Source: Siphonodentalium dalli
Taxonomy: Eukaryota; Mollusca; Scaphopoda; Gadilida; Siphonodentaliidae
DNA: 64,000 nucleotides
Direction: 5' to 3'
NCBI GenBank assembly: GCA_032622095.1
Contig: CP136061.1
Coordinates: 124,570,754-124,634,753 of the forward strand
Below the pieces are notes generated by a model that was not told the DNA's origin, did no database searches, and was given only the letters and a program-made list of their open reading frames with translations. Positions 23,478 through 36,739 of the stretch are shown here, piece after piece. Numbering within the stretch: position 1 is the stretch's first letter; each line of letters starts with the position of its first letter. The position numbers and the translations under genes were made by a program.

Positions 23478-24869
23478 AGTCCGGGAGCTAGTAGGGGTAC
23501 CCTTGCACCCCCACCCTGGGACTTAACTTCACCTCACTCATTTTGTTCCTTATTATGTCCTTCAACTTTTAAGCAATGTTAACAAGAAAAAAAGTGGCCT
23601 TTTAGACTCCAGACAAGTTGGCGTCCATCATGGCCGCCGTTTTTCAGACCAGACCCTAAGTCAGTTTTATGCAAATTATAGCGGGAAAAATCTAGTAAAA
23701 TGTATACAAATGTATATATTTTCGTGAAGCTAAGACATATTGACGCTTTTTTGGGCCGAAATTGAAACTCACCATCCAAGATGGCCGCCAAAATGGCCGC
23801 CGGAAGTTGAAAATATGACATTTTTTCACAAATATCTTCTAGATCAATTTATGCTGTTTGCAACTAGTTGAGTAATGCAACTTTATTTTGTATTTTGTAT
23901 ATTAGCTGATCATTGGAGCAATTAAATATGCAATTATTGGGGTCCTAACCCCTTCCGATCCCTCAAAAATTCGATTTTACAATATGCGGTATAAAATTTC
24001 ACAAAAAATCACAATTGGGATTGTAGTCATATTTCAACAAGAAATGAACAGAACTCTGTAATGTAAGTGAGGCATATCATTACCTATGAATATTCCAAAT
24101 CACTGGAACCAAAATTCTTACTTTGGCTCAAAATGGCTGCCAATATGGCCGCCATAATATGGAAAATGGTAAATATTACACCAGCGTGTCCTGCAATCGC
24201 TTACACGTTGTGGTTGATGTATAAAATTGGCTATTCTGCATTCTATACATTGAATATTAACATGTCTGATGCACCATGGTTAATTGTTACTAATGTCACC
24301 ACTGATATCGTCACAAATATTGGACTTTTCTCTCAAAAACTTGACATAAATATTGGCAAAAATTCCCTTTTCAGGTTTGGACCATTTTTTCAGGTAAAAT
24401 ATAACTATCTTTGGATTGAAAGGTGTTTATTGTTTTGGTCTATTTTAAATGTGTCACACTACGGTCTTTATAGACCAAATTGCTCAAGATGGCTTCCAAA
24501 ATGGCAACCAAATTTGTAAAATGTAATTTGTTTTACATATATCCCGAACATTCGCTGCATTATCCGAAAAGGTAGCAAATTGTGACTCACTTGGTTATTA
24601 TACGTGTTAGTTAATTAACTGACAACTACATGTTCTATTCTGGTTGTCCCAGTTCCGTATGGGGCATGACAAATTCATTTTAAAGTATGTAATTTTGCCG
24701 AGAACCTCTTTTGTGATTTTGGTCATATTTATCGAAAGGAACTGGGCAGAACTTTGAGACAGAACTGAGATGGACCATAATCTTTGGCTATTCTGGTCCA
24801 TTACGATAAAATAAATGTCAACAGGATACAGTGTGGATGCCAAGATCGTAGCCAGGGAGTTACTCTATG

Positions 24870-26545
24870 ATCATATGTGAGGTGAATAGGTATACAGGGA
24901 GTTATTGTATGTCATGACTGATGTGAGTAGGTATACAATGAGTGACTATATGGTTATGAGTTGGTTGTCCATGGTAAGATGCATCTAGGTATACAGGGAT
25001 AGGTCATGGTCAGGTGTGAGGTGAATCGGTATGCAGTAACTGTATGGTGTATGAGTGTGTATATCCAGTACGGGTGCACCCGGTGTGCCTGTATGGTCAT
25101 TGGTGTGGTGTATGTATATAGCTACATGGTCATCTATGTGTTGATTATGTATATATGGAGTGACTGTAAGGTCATGGTGGGATGTACACGTGTTGTCTTT
25201 ATGATCATGGATGGGGTGTGTGGATAAATAGGGAGTAATTTTATGGTTACGGGTAATGTGTATAGGTAAACGTGGAGTGACTGTACGGTCATGATTGAAT
25301 ATGAATACCTGGAGTAAGCTGGGTGGACATTATAGAGCGTGTGGGTATATAGGGAGTGTCCGTGTGGTAACGGGTGGGATGTATATTTATATATCTCGTG
25401 TATGTATTATCACTGGTGGGTGTATAGGGCTTAGCTGTATTATCATGGATGGCGTGTGTGATTATACAGTGAATTGCTGAATTATCATGTGTGAGGTGTA
25501 TATGCAAGTATGGATTGTTTGAGTGGTCGTATGTGCGGGTTTTTTATATCTGGAACGGCTGAATGGCCATTAGTGAGGTTTACATGTATACCTGGAGTGA
25601 ACCTATGGTCTAGGGTGGGCTGCATATGTATATTGAATGGCTATATGACTATGTGTGTCGAATAGGTATACAGGTAGTGACTGTATGGTTAACGGTGAGA
25701 TGAGTACATGTAGGTATACAAGTAGTAACTGTGTGATCATAAATGTAATGAACACATATACAGGGGTGACTACATGGTCATGTGTCAGGCGTATGAGTAT
25801 ACATGAGTCACTCTTTGGTGACTCGTGGCGATATGGTCATGTGTAGGTTATACCAGTATACACATGTGTTGCTTTATTGTCATGAGCGAGGGATATGTGT
25901 ATATATAGAGTGGCTATATGGCCATGGATGAGGTGCATATGCATACATGGAGTGACTATACTGACATGGCTGGGATGTATTAGTATATATTGAGTGGCTA
26001 TTCGGCTATGGTGTGACAAATAGGGATACAGGGAGTGACATGGCCAATGTTGAGGTGAATATGTATGGATTGACCATGATCATGTATGAATGTTTTGAAT
26101 AGGTACACACGGGGTGGCTATAAGTCAGGTGAAGGAGTATACCAGGTGACATGGGTGGGGGTATGTGTATGAAGCGAGTGGCTATATGGTAATTGGTGAG
26201 GTGCATATGAATATCGGAGTGACTTTATGGTCATTGTTGTGGTGTTGATATATATATATATATATTGATTGTCTATTTGAACATGCGTTTGGAGAATAGG
26301 TATACAGGGGGTGACATTATGGCCAATGGTGAGATGAATGGGTATACAAGGGGTGACTATATGGTTATGGATCATGTTTAGGAGTATACCCGGTGTGCCT
26401 GCATTGTGGCGCGTGGCTGTATGGTCATCCGTGGTCTTGGGTCAGGTGTACATGTATACAATGGGTCACTATATTGGTATGTATGTGGTGTTTATGTATA
26501 TATGTAATGACTGTGAGATAATGGGTGGCTATCGCTTTCCGTGAT
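24870..26545 (+). repeat. Minisatellite core, first orientation
   Basis: Degenerate units of roughly 60-75 bp share GGTATACAGGGAGTGACTAT, ATGGTCATG and GTGAGGTGAATA-like words. The order is kept while the sequence drifts strongly from unit to unit. A TA dinucleotide run lies near 26,250-26,266. The V/Y/G-rich and T/H-rich frames in both strands come from the repeat. Confidence 0.75.
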
Positions 26546-26599
26546 ATGACTCTCTGACATGACATCTCTATTGATTAACATATCCTTGAGTTATTGTGG

Positions 26600-27225
26600 A
26601 TAGCCACCCAAGGTACACATGTACAACACACCCATTACCCCAGTCACTCCATATGTACATAAACACCACACAAATGACAACATAGTTACCCACTTTATAC
26701 ACGTACACCTGATCATACAGCCATACTTGGTTATACCCGTACATACCACAAATGACGATACAGCCACGGGTCACCATGCATGAACACCAGGTATACACCT
26801 ACACCCGACACATGACCATATAGTCACTATATGTATACATATCCACTACATTCACAACCACACAGTCACTCATTGTATACATATTCACCTCAACATTGAC
26901 CATACAGCCACTACATGTATACCTATTCGCCATACCCATGACCATAGAGTCAATCCAGGTATACATATGCACATCACCAATGGTGAGCCCTTCCAGATAT
27001 ACTAATACCCGCACATACGACCACTCATAAGTTCCATACTTGCCATACTCATACAAGCCATCCATGATCATACATCTACTCCCCATACACCCACAACATA
27101 TATAAATATACGTCCAACCGTTACCAACAGGGCACTCCCTATATACCCACACATTATTCATGACCATACAATAACTCCATGTATACCAATTATCATCATC
27201 TATGATCATAGAGTAACTCCCTGGC
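26600..27225 (-). repeat. Minisatellite core, opposite orientation
   Basis: The same unit appears in reverse complement (CACTCCATGTATACC, CATGACCATA, CACCTCAAC), so the core is itself an inverted repeat with unequal arms (about 1.7 kb versus 0.6 kb). The 168-codon minus frame at 26,799-27,305 is repeat translation. Confidence 0.75.
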
Positions 27226-28342
27226 TGCCATATTGGCTTCCACCCTGTATCCAGTTGATAAATGTTTACCATAATGGGCCAGAGTACCCACATGTCATGG
27301 TTCATCTCAGTTCCGTCTCAAAGTGATGCCCATTTCCTTTCAATAATATGGCCAGAATCATAAAAGAGGTTCTCCGCAAAATTCCATACTGCAACTTTAA
27401 AATGAAGTTGTCATGCCCCACACGGAACTGGGGCAAACATAATAGAACATAGTTGTTAATTAAATAACACGTACAATAACCAAGTGAGTCACAATTTCCT
27501 ACCTTTTTCGGATAATGCAGAGAATAATGTTCGGGATATGTTAACTTTTAACAAATTTGGTTGCCATTTTGAAAGCCATCTTGAGCAATTTAGTCTATAA
27601 ACACCGTAGTGTGCCACATTTAAGATAGACCAAAACAATAAAGACCTTTGATACCAAAGATAGTTGCATTTTACTTGAACAAGTGGTCGAACCATGAAAA
27701 GTGAATTTTTGCCGATATTTATGTCAAGATTGTGAGAGAAAAATACAATATTTCTGGTGATGTCAGTGGTGACAACAGTAAAAATGATCCGTGGTGCATC
27801 AGACATGTTAGTTTGCAATGTATAGAATACAGATTAGCCAATTGTATATATCAACCACAACTTGTAAGCGATTGCAGGACACCCTGGGGCAATATTTACC
27901 ATTTTCCATATTTTGGCGGCCATTTTCGCAGCCATTTTGAACCAAGGTAAGATTTTTGGTTAGAATATTCATAGGTAATGATATGCCTCATTTACATTAC
28001 AATGTTCTTTTCATTTCTTGTTGAAATATGACTAGAATCCCAATTGTGATTTTTTGTTAAATTTGTACCGTGTTCAGTAAAATCGAATTTTTGAGGGATC
28101 GGAAGGGGCTAGGACCCCATTAATTGCATATTTAATTGCTCCAATGATCAGTTAATATACAAAACACAAAATAATGTCATATTACCTAACCAGTTCCAAA
28201 CAGCATGAATTGGTCTAGAAGATATTTGTGAAAAAATGTCTTATTTTCAACTTCCGGCGGCCATTTTGGCGGCCATCTTGGATGGTGAGTTTCAATTTCG
28301 GGGGGGGGGGGGTGCAAGGGTACCCCTATTAGCTCCCGGACT

Positions 28343-29330
28343 GAGGTCCCTAAACTAAGATCAATCCCCTGTCGTCACGTCATTGACTGTATGTCAGGTT
28401 TAAACGTAGTTTCAAGTAGGCGCTCGACCATACCACTTTAAAAAGCACACAGCCATGTTAGGAAATGGTAGTTGAAAATTACATGTGACAAAGTAACTAT
28501 GAATATAATATGAATCAGCTATGTACAGATGAAACTACCATGCCTGAGTGCATGTTCATTTGACCTACTTTGTGTCAGAAATTTGTATTATAGTGTGCAA
28601 AGACATCCAATAGAAAACTGATATAAGTACAGAATGAGTTCAAGATTTATTATCAAATGACAGTAATAAAATAATTAATATTGTACAAGAATAGAACCAT
28701 CAACCATCACATATATATGAGGGCCTATCACATGTTATAACATAGCAAAATAATGTTCATAAAGACATGCGATTTGATTGTACACTGAACGATTAATATA
28801 TTTCCAATAACATCCGTGATCGACATTTGAGAAGTTAACCGTGACACCCATCCGGAATTTTGGATAATAATCCGCCCATCAAACGTCTAACATTTGTCCG
28901 CCACTAACCTACGCTACCACATCGCAAGACTTCCCCGTCTCCCTTCCAAGGTATTCAATTACTGGAACATTTCAGAGTTTCATCACGCTCCCATACAATC
29001 AAGTGTATCAACTTGTTTTGCTTTGCGCAATTCTGCGCATTGTCAGTAATAAGCGCATGATTTCCCCATGGTAGAACCGGGTTCTGGAACTGGAACAAGG
29101 TCGTTTATTGCCACTTGAGTATTGAAGATAAACTGCATGACAACATTGGTCTTAATGCTGGCATAATTCTTCGTGGACACAACCACATACCATGAGTATC
29201 AATCAATGAATGTGGTGTCGAGTGGCAACTGGACTGTCACAACTGAGGAGAGTCAAGTTCCTTGTAAATAGACAAACCCTTGATGTAACGTTTAACACTT
29301 ATATTTACTGCCGATATTAGAATACCGATA
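28343..29330. other. No gene seen
   Basis: AT-rich sequence without a frame of note, a repeat terminus or an RNA gene that I can identify. Confidence 0.4.
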
Positions 29331-29332
29331 CG

Positions 29333-29870
29333 TTGGTTTGGATAACGCCCATATTGCCCCATCCGGAAGCTCGACCGACTCTATATCAACGCCGCGGTAA
29401 AATAGTATGTGGTCCGACACGTTTGGTGTCAGATGAGAGAGTCTTATGTGAACTCGGGTTAGCTTCCCTTAACCAAAGACGAAACTTTAATAAAATTCAT
29501 ACCTGGAATAAAAATAATAACCAATCGTGTCCCAACCTCACCAATGTGCATATACAACACCGCATACTGTCGGTTCAAAAACTATTTCACGAATATTGCC
29601 CACTTCAAATTGAGTGTTATCGCATCCATGATCGCTGAATGGAATTTATCACGAAAACCACTTCTGACAAAAAAAACCCCAATTTTTCCCTCATTAGAAC
29701 CAACCAACGACGAAATCAAATAAACAACGATAGAACTGTCTCTAAAAAGGAAATTACGTATGTGGATACGGTTGGATGAACTTAATGTGGCCATCGTCTC
29801 TGAAAAAGGTATATTTGGCATACCGCACTATAGTGGAACATTGAATGAGCGCATTTTCGAGACAGTATAA
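29333..29870 (+). pseudogene. Possible non-LTR retrotransposon C-terminal fragment
   Basis: A 101-codon frame contains LYQRRGKIVCGPTRLVSDER and LGLASLNQRRNFNKI, then the decayed continuation QHRILSVQKLF. This resembles the region after the RT domain, where LINE proteins often show a short LP.LxxRR.. pattern followed by an H/Y-rich segment and an N-rich end. No catalytic box is present, so the assignment rests on weak similarity only. Confidence 0.3.
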
Positions 29871-32715
29871 TAATTCATTTCTTCGACAGGCCGTTTCTAC
29901 TAATTCTCATATAACGCGAGACCATGGCCACACCAACAGTCACATCTAACGTCCGAGTCCACCGATTACAGTTATGATAAGCTGAATGAAAAGTTCGGCA
30001 ACTTGTGGAGTGTATTCTGTCACATCATGGAGGTAAGGGGATCACATGTGGACATGCCTATCATCAGATGCTGCTACATAAGCCATGATTAGCGAAGTAG
30101 TAATTATTTAAATGCCCCAGGGAAAGAAGGCTGGGGAGGCTATCAGTCCGATTAAATATTTAATTCATGGATAATTGTATGAGATTGAAAATGTTTAAAT
30201 TAATATGTGTTAAATTTACTCCATGATTTGGAATATTTAAATGAATGTTTAAAGATCAAAACGTTTAAATTAACTAATTTACTTTAAAATTTACAAGATA
30301 TCTAAATCCTAAACACTTAGTTATATACAATATTTGAAATTGAAATAGAATTTATGAATTTTAGAAGACAATTTAAGTTGTCTTCAATTGACTTTATATT
30401 TTCAACATTACAAAACAAGAGACATTACAAACAGATTACGAAATATGACGAAATTATTTTGGATCCATTAAATATCTGCAGATAATTGTTGGTCAGAATG
30501 AGAACTTAAAATATAATATGTTCTATATGAAATAAACACACTGCTTCCACACGGGCCATCACTACTCCACACAGGCTACCAACTGTCCAATACTACTCAA
30601 CACAGGCTAATGAATTAAAGTAATATGAATGAAATTTGATTTGATGTAATGCAGTTAATTTGCTGACTGTGAAATAAATTGTTTTGTTTATAAAAAAAAG
30701 TTATAACATTACTATAAAACTAGAGTTATTATTTATTTGATTTAACACGTCAACGTGTTTGGTAACTAAATATCTTAACCTTAGCGAAATTACCCGCTAT
30801 TTTGAAAATTTAGCTTAGGTTTAATATCAAAATACATTGTAGAGTTCACAAAATGTGGGCTTAGTTTTACTTGGCAAAATGATATGCCAAAGCACAACTT
30901 AGTTACTTAAGAATATAGACTTAGCAAGTATTACATGCGAAGTTGAATGTTTTATTTTGATAACCTATTCCGCTTTGAATGTACTATGTAGTGTTAGTTG
31001 CACACGTGGCAATAATTTATATGTAAAATATTTTGTGAAAATGGTAGTTCAGTGACATGAGAATATTTTCTTACCGGTGTATGAAGTAACTGGAACAAGA
31101 CTAATCCGGCTAGTGATCAGCTCCATCCCAATGTTCTACATCGAATAATTCTTACTTTTGGAAATAAGTGAGCATTAAGTTATGTAGAAGTATGAAGTTA
31201 AACCAAAATTCCCCAAACTTACAGGACAAATTATTTAGGTAAGAATGACTATGTCCTCATAAGTGGGTACACGTTAGCTGGCATGTATAGGCACATTCAG
31301 TGTGTATTGATATACTAGTTGCTGATATGATATAACCACTTTGGTACATGGTATCCCTCTGTTTGTGAAGAAATCACCTTCACTTTGTTTATCTCCATTT
31401 ATCCTCGAGAGTTATCCCCATATGAAATCTGAACTTTAGTTTCCCCTAATGTATCAGTTGGGTGGCATTGCGAGGTCACATTTTAGTCTGCCAATCCACA
31501 ACAATTCCACTCCATTGGCTAGTTTGGTACTGCTTCTCGTCATGGAGCTCATCAAGTTTTTCATACCTGTTTGACATATACCACTAGCCCACAAATAGAC
31601 ACAACTAGGCGCAATAGTCAGCAAGAGCATTACTCTTTCTGACTTAGCGCCAGCTAATTATATAACTTACATAGTACCCGTACATTACACTTCTGTAATG
31701 TGACAATGCCACACTACGAAAGTATCTGCACGAACTAATGTTGCCATTTTGAAAAATGTTCCCACATAGAAAATAATTATAAAAGTTTGATTTGATAAAC
31801 GTTAAAGTACGGACAAAGCTATTTAAATAATGACTTAAAAAAATTCACCTATTAATTTGAGAATAAATGGTAATCGAAATATGCACAACACAAAATAACG
31901 TCCTAAGAATACACAGTAATGAATAAAACAGGAAGATGGTCAAGATTTTAAACTGACGCAGAACCTTATTAATCAGATTGCGAGGGTTAATATACCTTTT
32001 ATATTATGCAAGAAGTTTGAGCCAGTGAGAAGGCTGGAACATTCTGCAGCGTTTAATAACCAATGGAATAGCTTCTGTGAGATTTTTATTTGCAGAAAAA
32101 ATGGTGCGTAATTAAAACATCAATAGCGTAAAGGCGGCGGCGCCCACGAGAAAGATCGCAAATTGATTTCCACTTATAGATCTTTCGAGATAGTTCTTGT
32201 TTGATATTCAATTGATAGGATAATGTAATAACATTTTACATTTACCAGAGATTCATTAGCATTATTGAACTGACATTCTGTATTTTCTTCTTGGCGACAT
32301 GTGGACATACAATTCCTACAGATGATATATTTATTTATCGGTGTTTTCAAACAAGAACAATATTTTCTGAACGTGTAAAGACTTGACACGGTTGGGTGTG
32401 TTTGCATACAATGTAGTAATATAAAAGGAAATGTGTGCGCTGTAAACCAAATCCTGTGAAAGACTGCATAACGTAATATTATTATAATGTTGCTGACTGT
32501 CGTGCTGACTCTCTTTGTTCTCTACTATTCTCGGAATTATCATCAAATTTATCACCCACATCGTTTTCATCATCTGAATGGTCATCAATAGTTTCCCTCA
32601 CATCATTCCACTTCGATTCGGTAATAAGGTGATCGTCATTTCTAGACATCAATGGTTGAATATTTGGAGACGCATTATGGACTTGTTTGGGGCGGGAAAC
32701 TGATAAGTTAGTATT
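29871..32715. other. No gene seen; AT-rich sequence
   Basis: Nearly 3 kb of AT-rich DNA with many TTTAAAT- and AATTTA-type words between 30,100 and 30,900. The frames at 32,174-32,407, 32,331-32,588 and 32,482-32,724 on the minus strand are short, overlap one another and show no domain. One is D/N-rich. Confidence 0.4.
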
Positions 32716-32719
32716 TAGT

Positions 32720-32895
32720 CGCAATGTAAACCGAGGAATGTATCATTTTAGCAACATCGCCGAAAATCTCTAGCAAATCGATCGAACCACTCCATAGAAA
32801 ACACCGTCAGAACTACCCTCAATTGTAAATATTTACTTCTGGATTCAGGACGCAACTATCTTCGATAAACTAACTAAGCCGATTTGACCTTCGGG
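32720..32895 (-). repeat. Dispersed repeat, inverted copy of 45,340-45,490
   Basis: AACATCGCCGAAAATCTC, CAAATCGATCGAACCACTCC and AATTGTAAATATTTAC reappear in reverse complement at 45,360-45,490. It adjoins the 500-bp family that begins at about 32,890, so the two could be parts of one longer mobile element. Confidence 0.65.
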
Positions 32896-33410
32896 AGTTA
32901 CTGCATTTAAAGGCACGTGCGGCCTTAGTTGTCGAAAATATTCATATTTGTTCCAATCACCGTAAACAGAAAAACATTAAAACGCATTCAGTTCGTTCAT
33001 ATATACCATGACCATCTCGTAAACAGCATGTTATCATAAAGATTTACTATATTTTACCTAAGCAAGAGCCTGATTGTGTTACAGAATACAACACAATGCT
33101 GCTGGCTAATCACACACAAATGGCATAAACGCTCTTTATTCGTTCCATATCAGGAATTCACCCACAAAGAACGCTCTTTATGTTTACCATCATAATATAA
33201 ACAAACACCAGAAAAGTAACTTTTTATGCCTTTGTTTACATAACAATGGTAAAAAATATGACAATAACATACTGTTTATGCGATATTTCTTATTTGTATA
33301 CGGACAAAGTCTGTCTACATTTTGATGTTCTTTCTGTTTGTGGCGGTTTTTGACGGGTGGAAATATTTTCACAGGATACCCACCGCCAAGGCCAACCGTA
33401 CCTTTAATTA
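32890..33410 (-). repeat. Dispersed ~500-bp repeat, partner of 6,870-7,370
   Basis: This is the reverse complement of the repeat at 6,870-7,370, with the same landmarks in reversed order (TTTAAAGGCACGTGCGG, TAATCACACACAAATGGCAT, TTTGTTTACATAAC, CATACTGTTTATGC, ATACCCACCGCC). It carries two AAAGAGCGTT sites on the minus strand (33,128-33,137 and 33,170-33,179). Confidence 0.75.
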
Positions 33411-34565
33411 TTATATAAGAATGATGGTGTGTGTTATAATAATTGTAAAATTAACTACTTTGAGCAAGATTGTTCTCCATTTCTATTTGACCACCCTACC
33501 AGAGCCTGTTTCACATCACTTTAATTTGTTGTTCAAATTACTTTAATTTGTTGTTCAAATTAATTAAATTGCCTATGTCAGAGTGTGTCTGTTACAGAGG
33601 ACTCAAATAATTCTTCTGTACTAGGATTGTGCATAGAAGTACCCACATCAAGGCCCCTTTCTCTATTGAGTTGGTGGTAACTAGTAGGTCTGGATCTGAT
33701 AGTATCTCTGATTTGTTGCATATTAATTTCATAGTCCCAATTGGGTCATGAAATGTCCATTCCCGTGTATGCACCGAGACAATTGAGGATTTACGTAGTT
33801 CTGAGAAATACTTGTAATCATGACCCGGAGCATGAAATCGTGCACATGCATGTGGCTTCTTTATTGTTGCAGTTCATTGGTCATGTCCCTGCCTTTGGTA
33901 TATACACCACAAAAGGTATAGTGTAAAATTAATGTAGTCAGTGCTAGCTTCATGTATCCCACCATTGGTTGATGCTGGGGACCTGATAGAAGTGAGAAGA
34001 TGTTCAATAACACTTTTTCATCAACAATTTCTCAACGCACGGCCGCCAATCTCTTTGGAACCAGCTCAGCCGAGACCTCAAACCCATCCATATAAACTAT
34101 ATCGCCATGTCAGGAAATATTCCAGGATACCAGGTTGAAACATTCGGTTTTTTAATTGTTGGTGATAAAAACGGCGAAAATCACCAGTATATATGCGACA
34201 AAGATTTGTATGCGAAGCAGGGCATTCTCTAACGTGGTGCAGTCTGGTAACCAGCCCAGGCTAGATGACCAATTGGTTGCTCAGTCTTTGTTTTAATTAT
34301 ATAGTTGTCTATCTGCCGTCTATTCCAATAACCAACAACAAGTATACTTGTTACCGACATACACCGACAATATACATGCATTCTTTGCAACGGAAACAAG
34401 AGAAATAAAAAGTTGTTATCCTTACAAAGATGAGTACTAGTTTTGTAATCACGGACAAGTTATGTTCAATTACTCAGCTTTGTATCACGTGAGTATAGGT
34501 ACCCGAAATACTCACCGATGAACATCATACAATAATACTGAACATCTATATATCTTTCAATTTTC
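33411..34565. other. No recognised gene; short frames only
   Basis: Frames of about 60-65 codons occur on both strands (33,592-33,774 minus, 33,741-33,926 and 33,941-34,138 plus), with a further 41-codon ATG frame near 34,108-34,233. None shows a domain that I recognise. A direct repeat TTTAATTTGTTGTTCAAATT lies at about 33,520-33,562. Confidence 0.35.
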
Positions 34566-36739
34566 ATACCCACTGGGGCTCAACGATTCCTCGAGGATCC
34601 GATCTAACAGGTTTAAAATCGGATCTAACAGGACTTCGATTCCGACTCAAACAAGATTTTAATGCCAAAATGGCGGCTTTTGTATGAAAATTGACAAAAA
34701 ATATATGAAAATGGTAAGTATGAGCACTATATTGCCTATTGGCCTGGCGTATAATTAGTGAAATTCGATTGTAGTAACACGAAGAACCTGTATATGACGT
34801 CTGGCAAAGATCTATGCCATTTATGCGCCTTAACTACGCTGAGATCAGTCAAAATCGATGGGGAAAAACATAGCACCGAGGTTCAAGTCATATTGTTGAA
34901 TGGGTATAAATATATATGGTAATAAAGTCCTATGCATAATGTGTTATTACTGTTCGAGTGCATATTGAAACAAAAATGAATTCAATTAGTCGTGAGTTTT
35001 TTTTTTAAACACTAATTTTAAAAGTATAACATCGGCTCCGACCCTAATTTTGATATATCCCGACCCCAATCTGTAGAAATTGATCGGCTCCGACTCTAAC
35101 ACACATTAGTCAATTCTTTTTCTGGAATTGTTGAAATGTCTCATTGGACATGGGTGTCAGATTCTTACCGTTTTCATTTAAAATAACCCATTTTCTGGTC
35201 GCTAGAATACCTGGCACTGTAAATTGTGTTTTTGATCACATTTATCTTTAAGATAGTGTGTTCATAACTTGGAAGATCTGACATTTTTGTGGCTGGCCTA
35301 TTAACCACATAATCTAAGGATATCTAATGATAACATTGTACATATGCGTGCCATTCATGCTATCATAGGTGGCGATTAACGAAGACTTGCCTATCTTCTG
35401 TTGGGTAGTAGACATGCCCAAATAAGAGTGCATTTACCTAATAATATAGTCATGCAGTTTAAAATGTAAAATAAACCACACGAAAATGTCCGAAGTAATT
35501 TTAACCGGGGTATATATGCTGCACCACATAATTGATTTTGGTAAAAACTTATACTAGTATTATATTCCGTGGTATTTGTGATAAATGTACATCTTATTAA
35601 CTTCATAAACAATCCGATTCTTTGTTTTGTATTTAATGTGCGGGAACACATGTGGCACAACTTTACGGAAGCTTCAGAATCTCCTGATACACACGCTGAT
35701 TCGGATGGTTCTTCGTGACGCTTTAAATGGCGTGTGTAGTTAGACTTATATTTTGTGGAATAGGTACAAATTCCACGTACACTGGTGCATTTCACTTTGT
35801 TTGGTAACTGGGGTAGAGGCAGCAATCTGGACCGGGTTTGAAGAAATGTCAGTCTCAATTTCTTCACGTTCAGCTGCATCCAATGACACGGACTTAGAAT
35901 TAGAGATTCCGTAACGCCTGGATATATTCTGAAAGTATAAATGTATAAATAATTAAGTTTACATGTAACAATTTATAGTAAATACAGGCATATGCGTGTT
36001 GTGCAGAATTTTAATTAAAATTGGTCATTGCTTTTATTGGACCCCCCAAATTGACTTCTATATTTATGTCCATGACATATCAATTGGTATGTAGGCACAC
36101 AGTTTCCCGAGAATTTTTACAACATGTTATATAAGATCACGTATGCTATTGCGTATAGTCACAATTATAATGCGCGGTGGCATTTGGGTCGTAAACATAG
36201 TGCGAACGTATCTGGTGATCATGTAAGGGTCGGAGTATTTGAAACCTGTTAGATCCTGATCCGAACCACCAAATCACCGATGAGTCGGAGTATTTTTCGT
36301 CATATTTCTTATACATCGTAATTACTGGGTCAATAACTAAAATTATGGGCTTATTTTGATATGTGATAAACACTAAATTCATTCAGAACCCATTCTGTTC
36401 GATTTGACATATACAAAAGTTAATAACAAGTCGGGAGATGCACGTTAAATTATCAATGGGAAATGCATACAAAAAAGCACGTGCTCGAGTTTGAAGTCAA
36501 ACAACCATTTACACCTTTGTTTCGGGTCATTTTCATTGATTGTGTCATATCCTGAACCAAGATACATTGAAGTATACACGTTATAACTCACCTTTCTGTC
36601 ATTTTTCTTCTTCTTTTGCGGGTTAAAAACTTCTGGAAAATTTAACAAGTCGGAATGGGGTCGGAGCCGATCAAATTGGGGCCGGAGTAAAAATCTGTTA
36701 GATCCGATCCTCGAGGAATCGTTGAGCCCCAGTGATACC
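34566..36739. mobile_element. 2.16-kb TIR DNA transposon with CACTG termini and a 5-bp duplication
   Basis: CACTGGGGCTCAACGATTCC begins at 34,571 and its exact reverse complement ends at 36,734. The inverted match continues through CTCGAGGATCCGATC for about 40 bp. ATACC lies directly outside on both sides (34,566-34,570 and 36,735-36,739) as a direct repeat. Subterminal copies of TCGGCTCCGAC recur near 35,030, 35,080 and 36,660. CACTG ends resemble CACTA-like elements, but the 5-bp duplication is atypical for that group, so I leave the superfamily open. The only notable frame inside is the zinc-finger-like one at 35,391-35,879. Confidence 0.8.
35391..35879 (-). CDS. Zinc-finger-like ORF inside the 2.16-kb transposon
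   Basis: A 162-codon frame on the minus strand. Residues of about 37-56 read CTYSTKYKSNYTRHLKRHEE, with His spacing of a C2H2 finger (HxxxH) but only one upstream Cys at a reasonable place, so the finger is either atypical or eroded. A second Cys pair, CHMCSRTLN, follows about 20 residues on. The C-terminal half is hydrophobic and looks like read-through of non-coding DNA. It may be the N-terminal DNA-binding part of a lost transposase. No catalytic domain is present. Confidence 0.3.
   Translation of the reverse strand: MQLNVKKLRLTFLQTRSRLLPLPQLPNKVKCTSVRGICTYSTKYKSNYTRHLKRHEEPSESACVSGDSEASVKLCHMCSRTLNTKQRIGLFMKLIRCTFITNTTEYNTSISFYQNQLCGAAYIPRLKLLRTFSCGLFYILNCMTILLGKCTLIWACLLPNRR

Larger units (their letters stand above)
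23478..28342. mobile_element. 4.9-kb foldback element with a minisatellite core
   Basis: The outer ends are inverted copies: AGTCCGGGAGCTAGTAGGGG at 23,478 and its reverse complement (with AATAGGGG) ending at 28,342. The arms continue inward as inverted repeats of about 1.1 kb (23,757-24,850 and 27,190-28,297). Landmarks include ATCCAAGATGGCCGCCAAAA, CGATCCCTCAAAAATTCGAT and TTTCAACAAGAAATGAACAG, each with its complement in the right arm. The left arm keeps about 260 bp (23,500-23,757) that the right arm lacks. The right arm has a G-run at that join. The 2.3-kb core is a minisatellite that changes orientation near 26,560. No transposase is visible, and frames in the arms (for example 24,067-24,519) mirror one another and look non-coding. 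No clear target duplication was found. Confidence 0.8.

Noticed and set aside
24067-24519. 150-codon plus-strand frame (and a 109-codon minus frame at 27,489-27,818) that look alike
   Set aside because: They are the two mirrored arms of the foldback element. The resemblance is at DNA level, the frames start and stop at different places, and there is no domain.
25006-27305. Frames rich in V/Y/G/W or T/H/P, up to 168 codons
   Set aside because: Minisatellite core of the foldback element. The frames reflect a low stop frequency in the drifting unit.
23478-28342. Target site duplication for the 4.9-kb foldback element
   Set aside because: Bases outside the two ends (ACAGATT and GAGGTCC) do not match, so I claim none.
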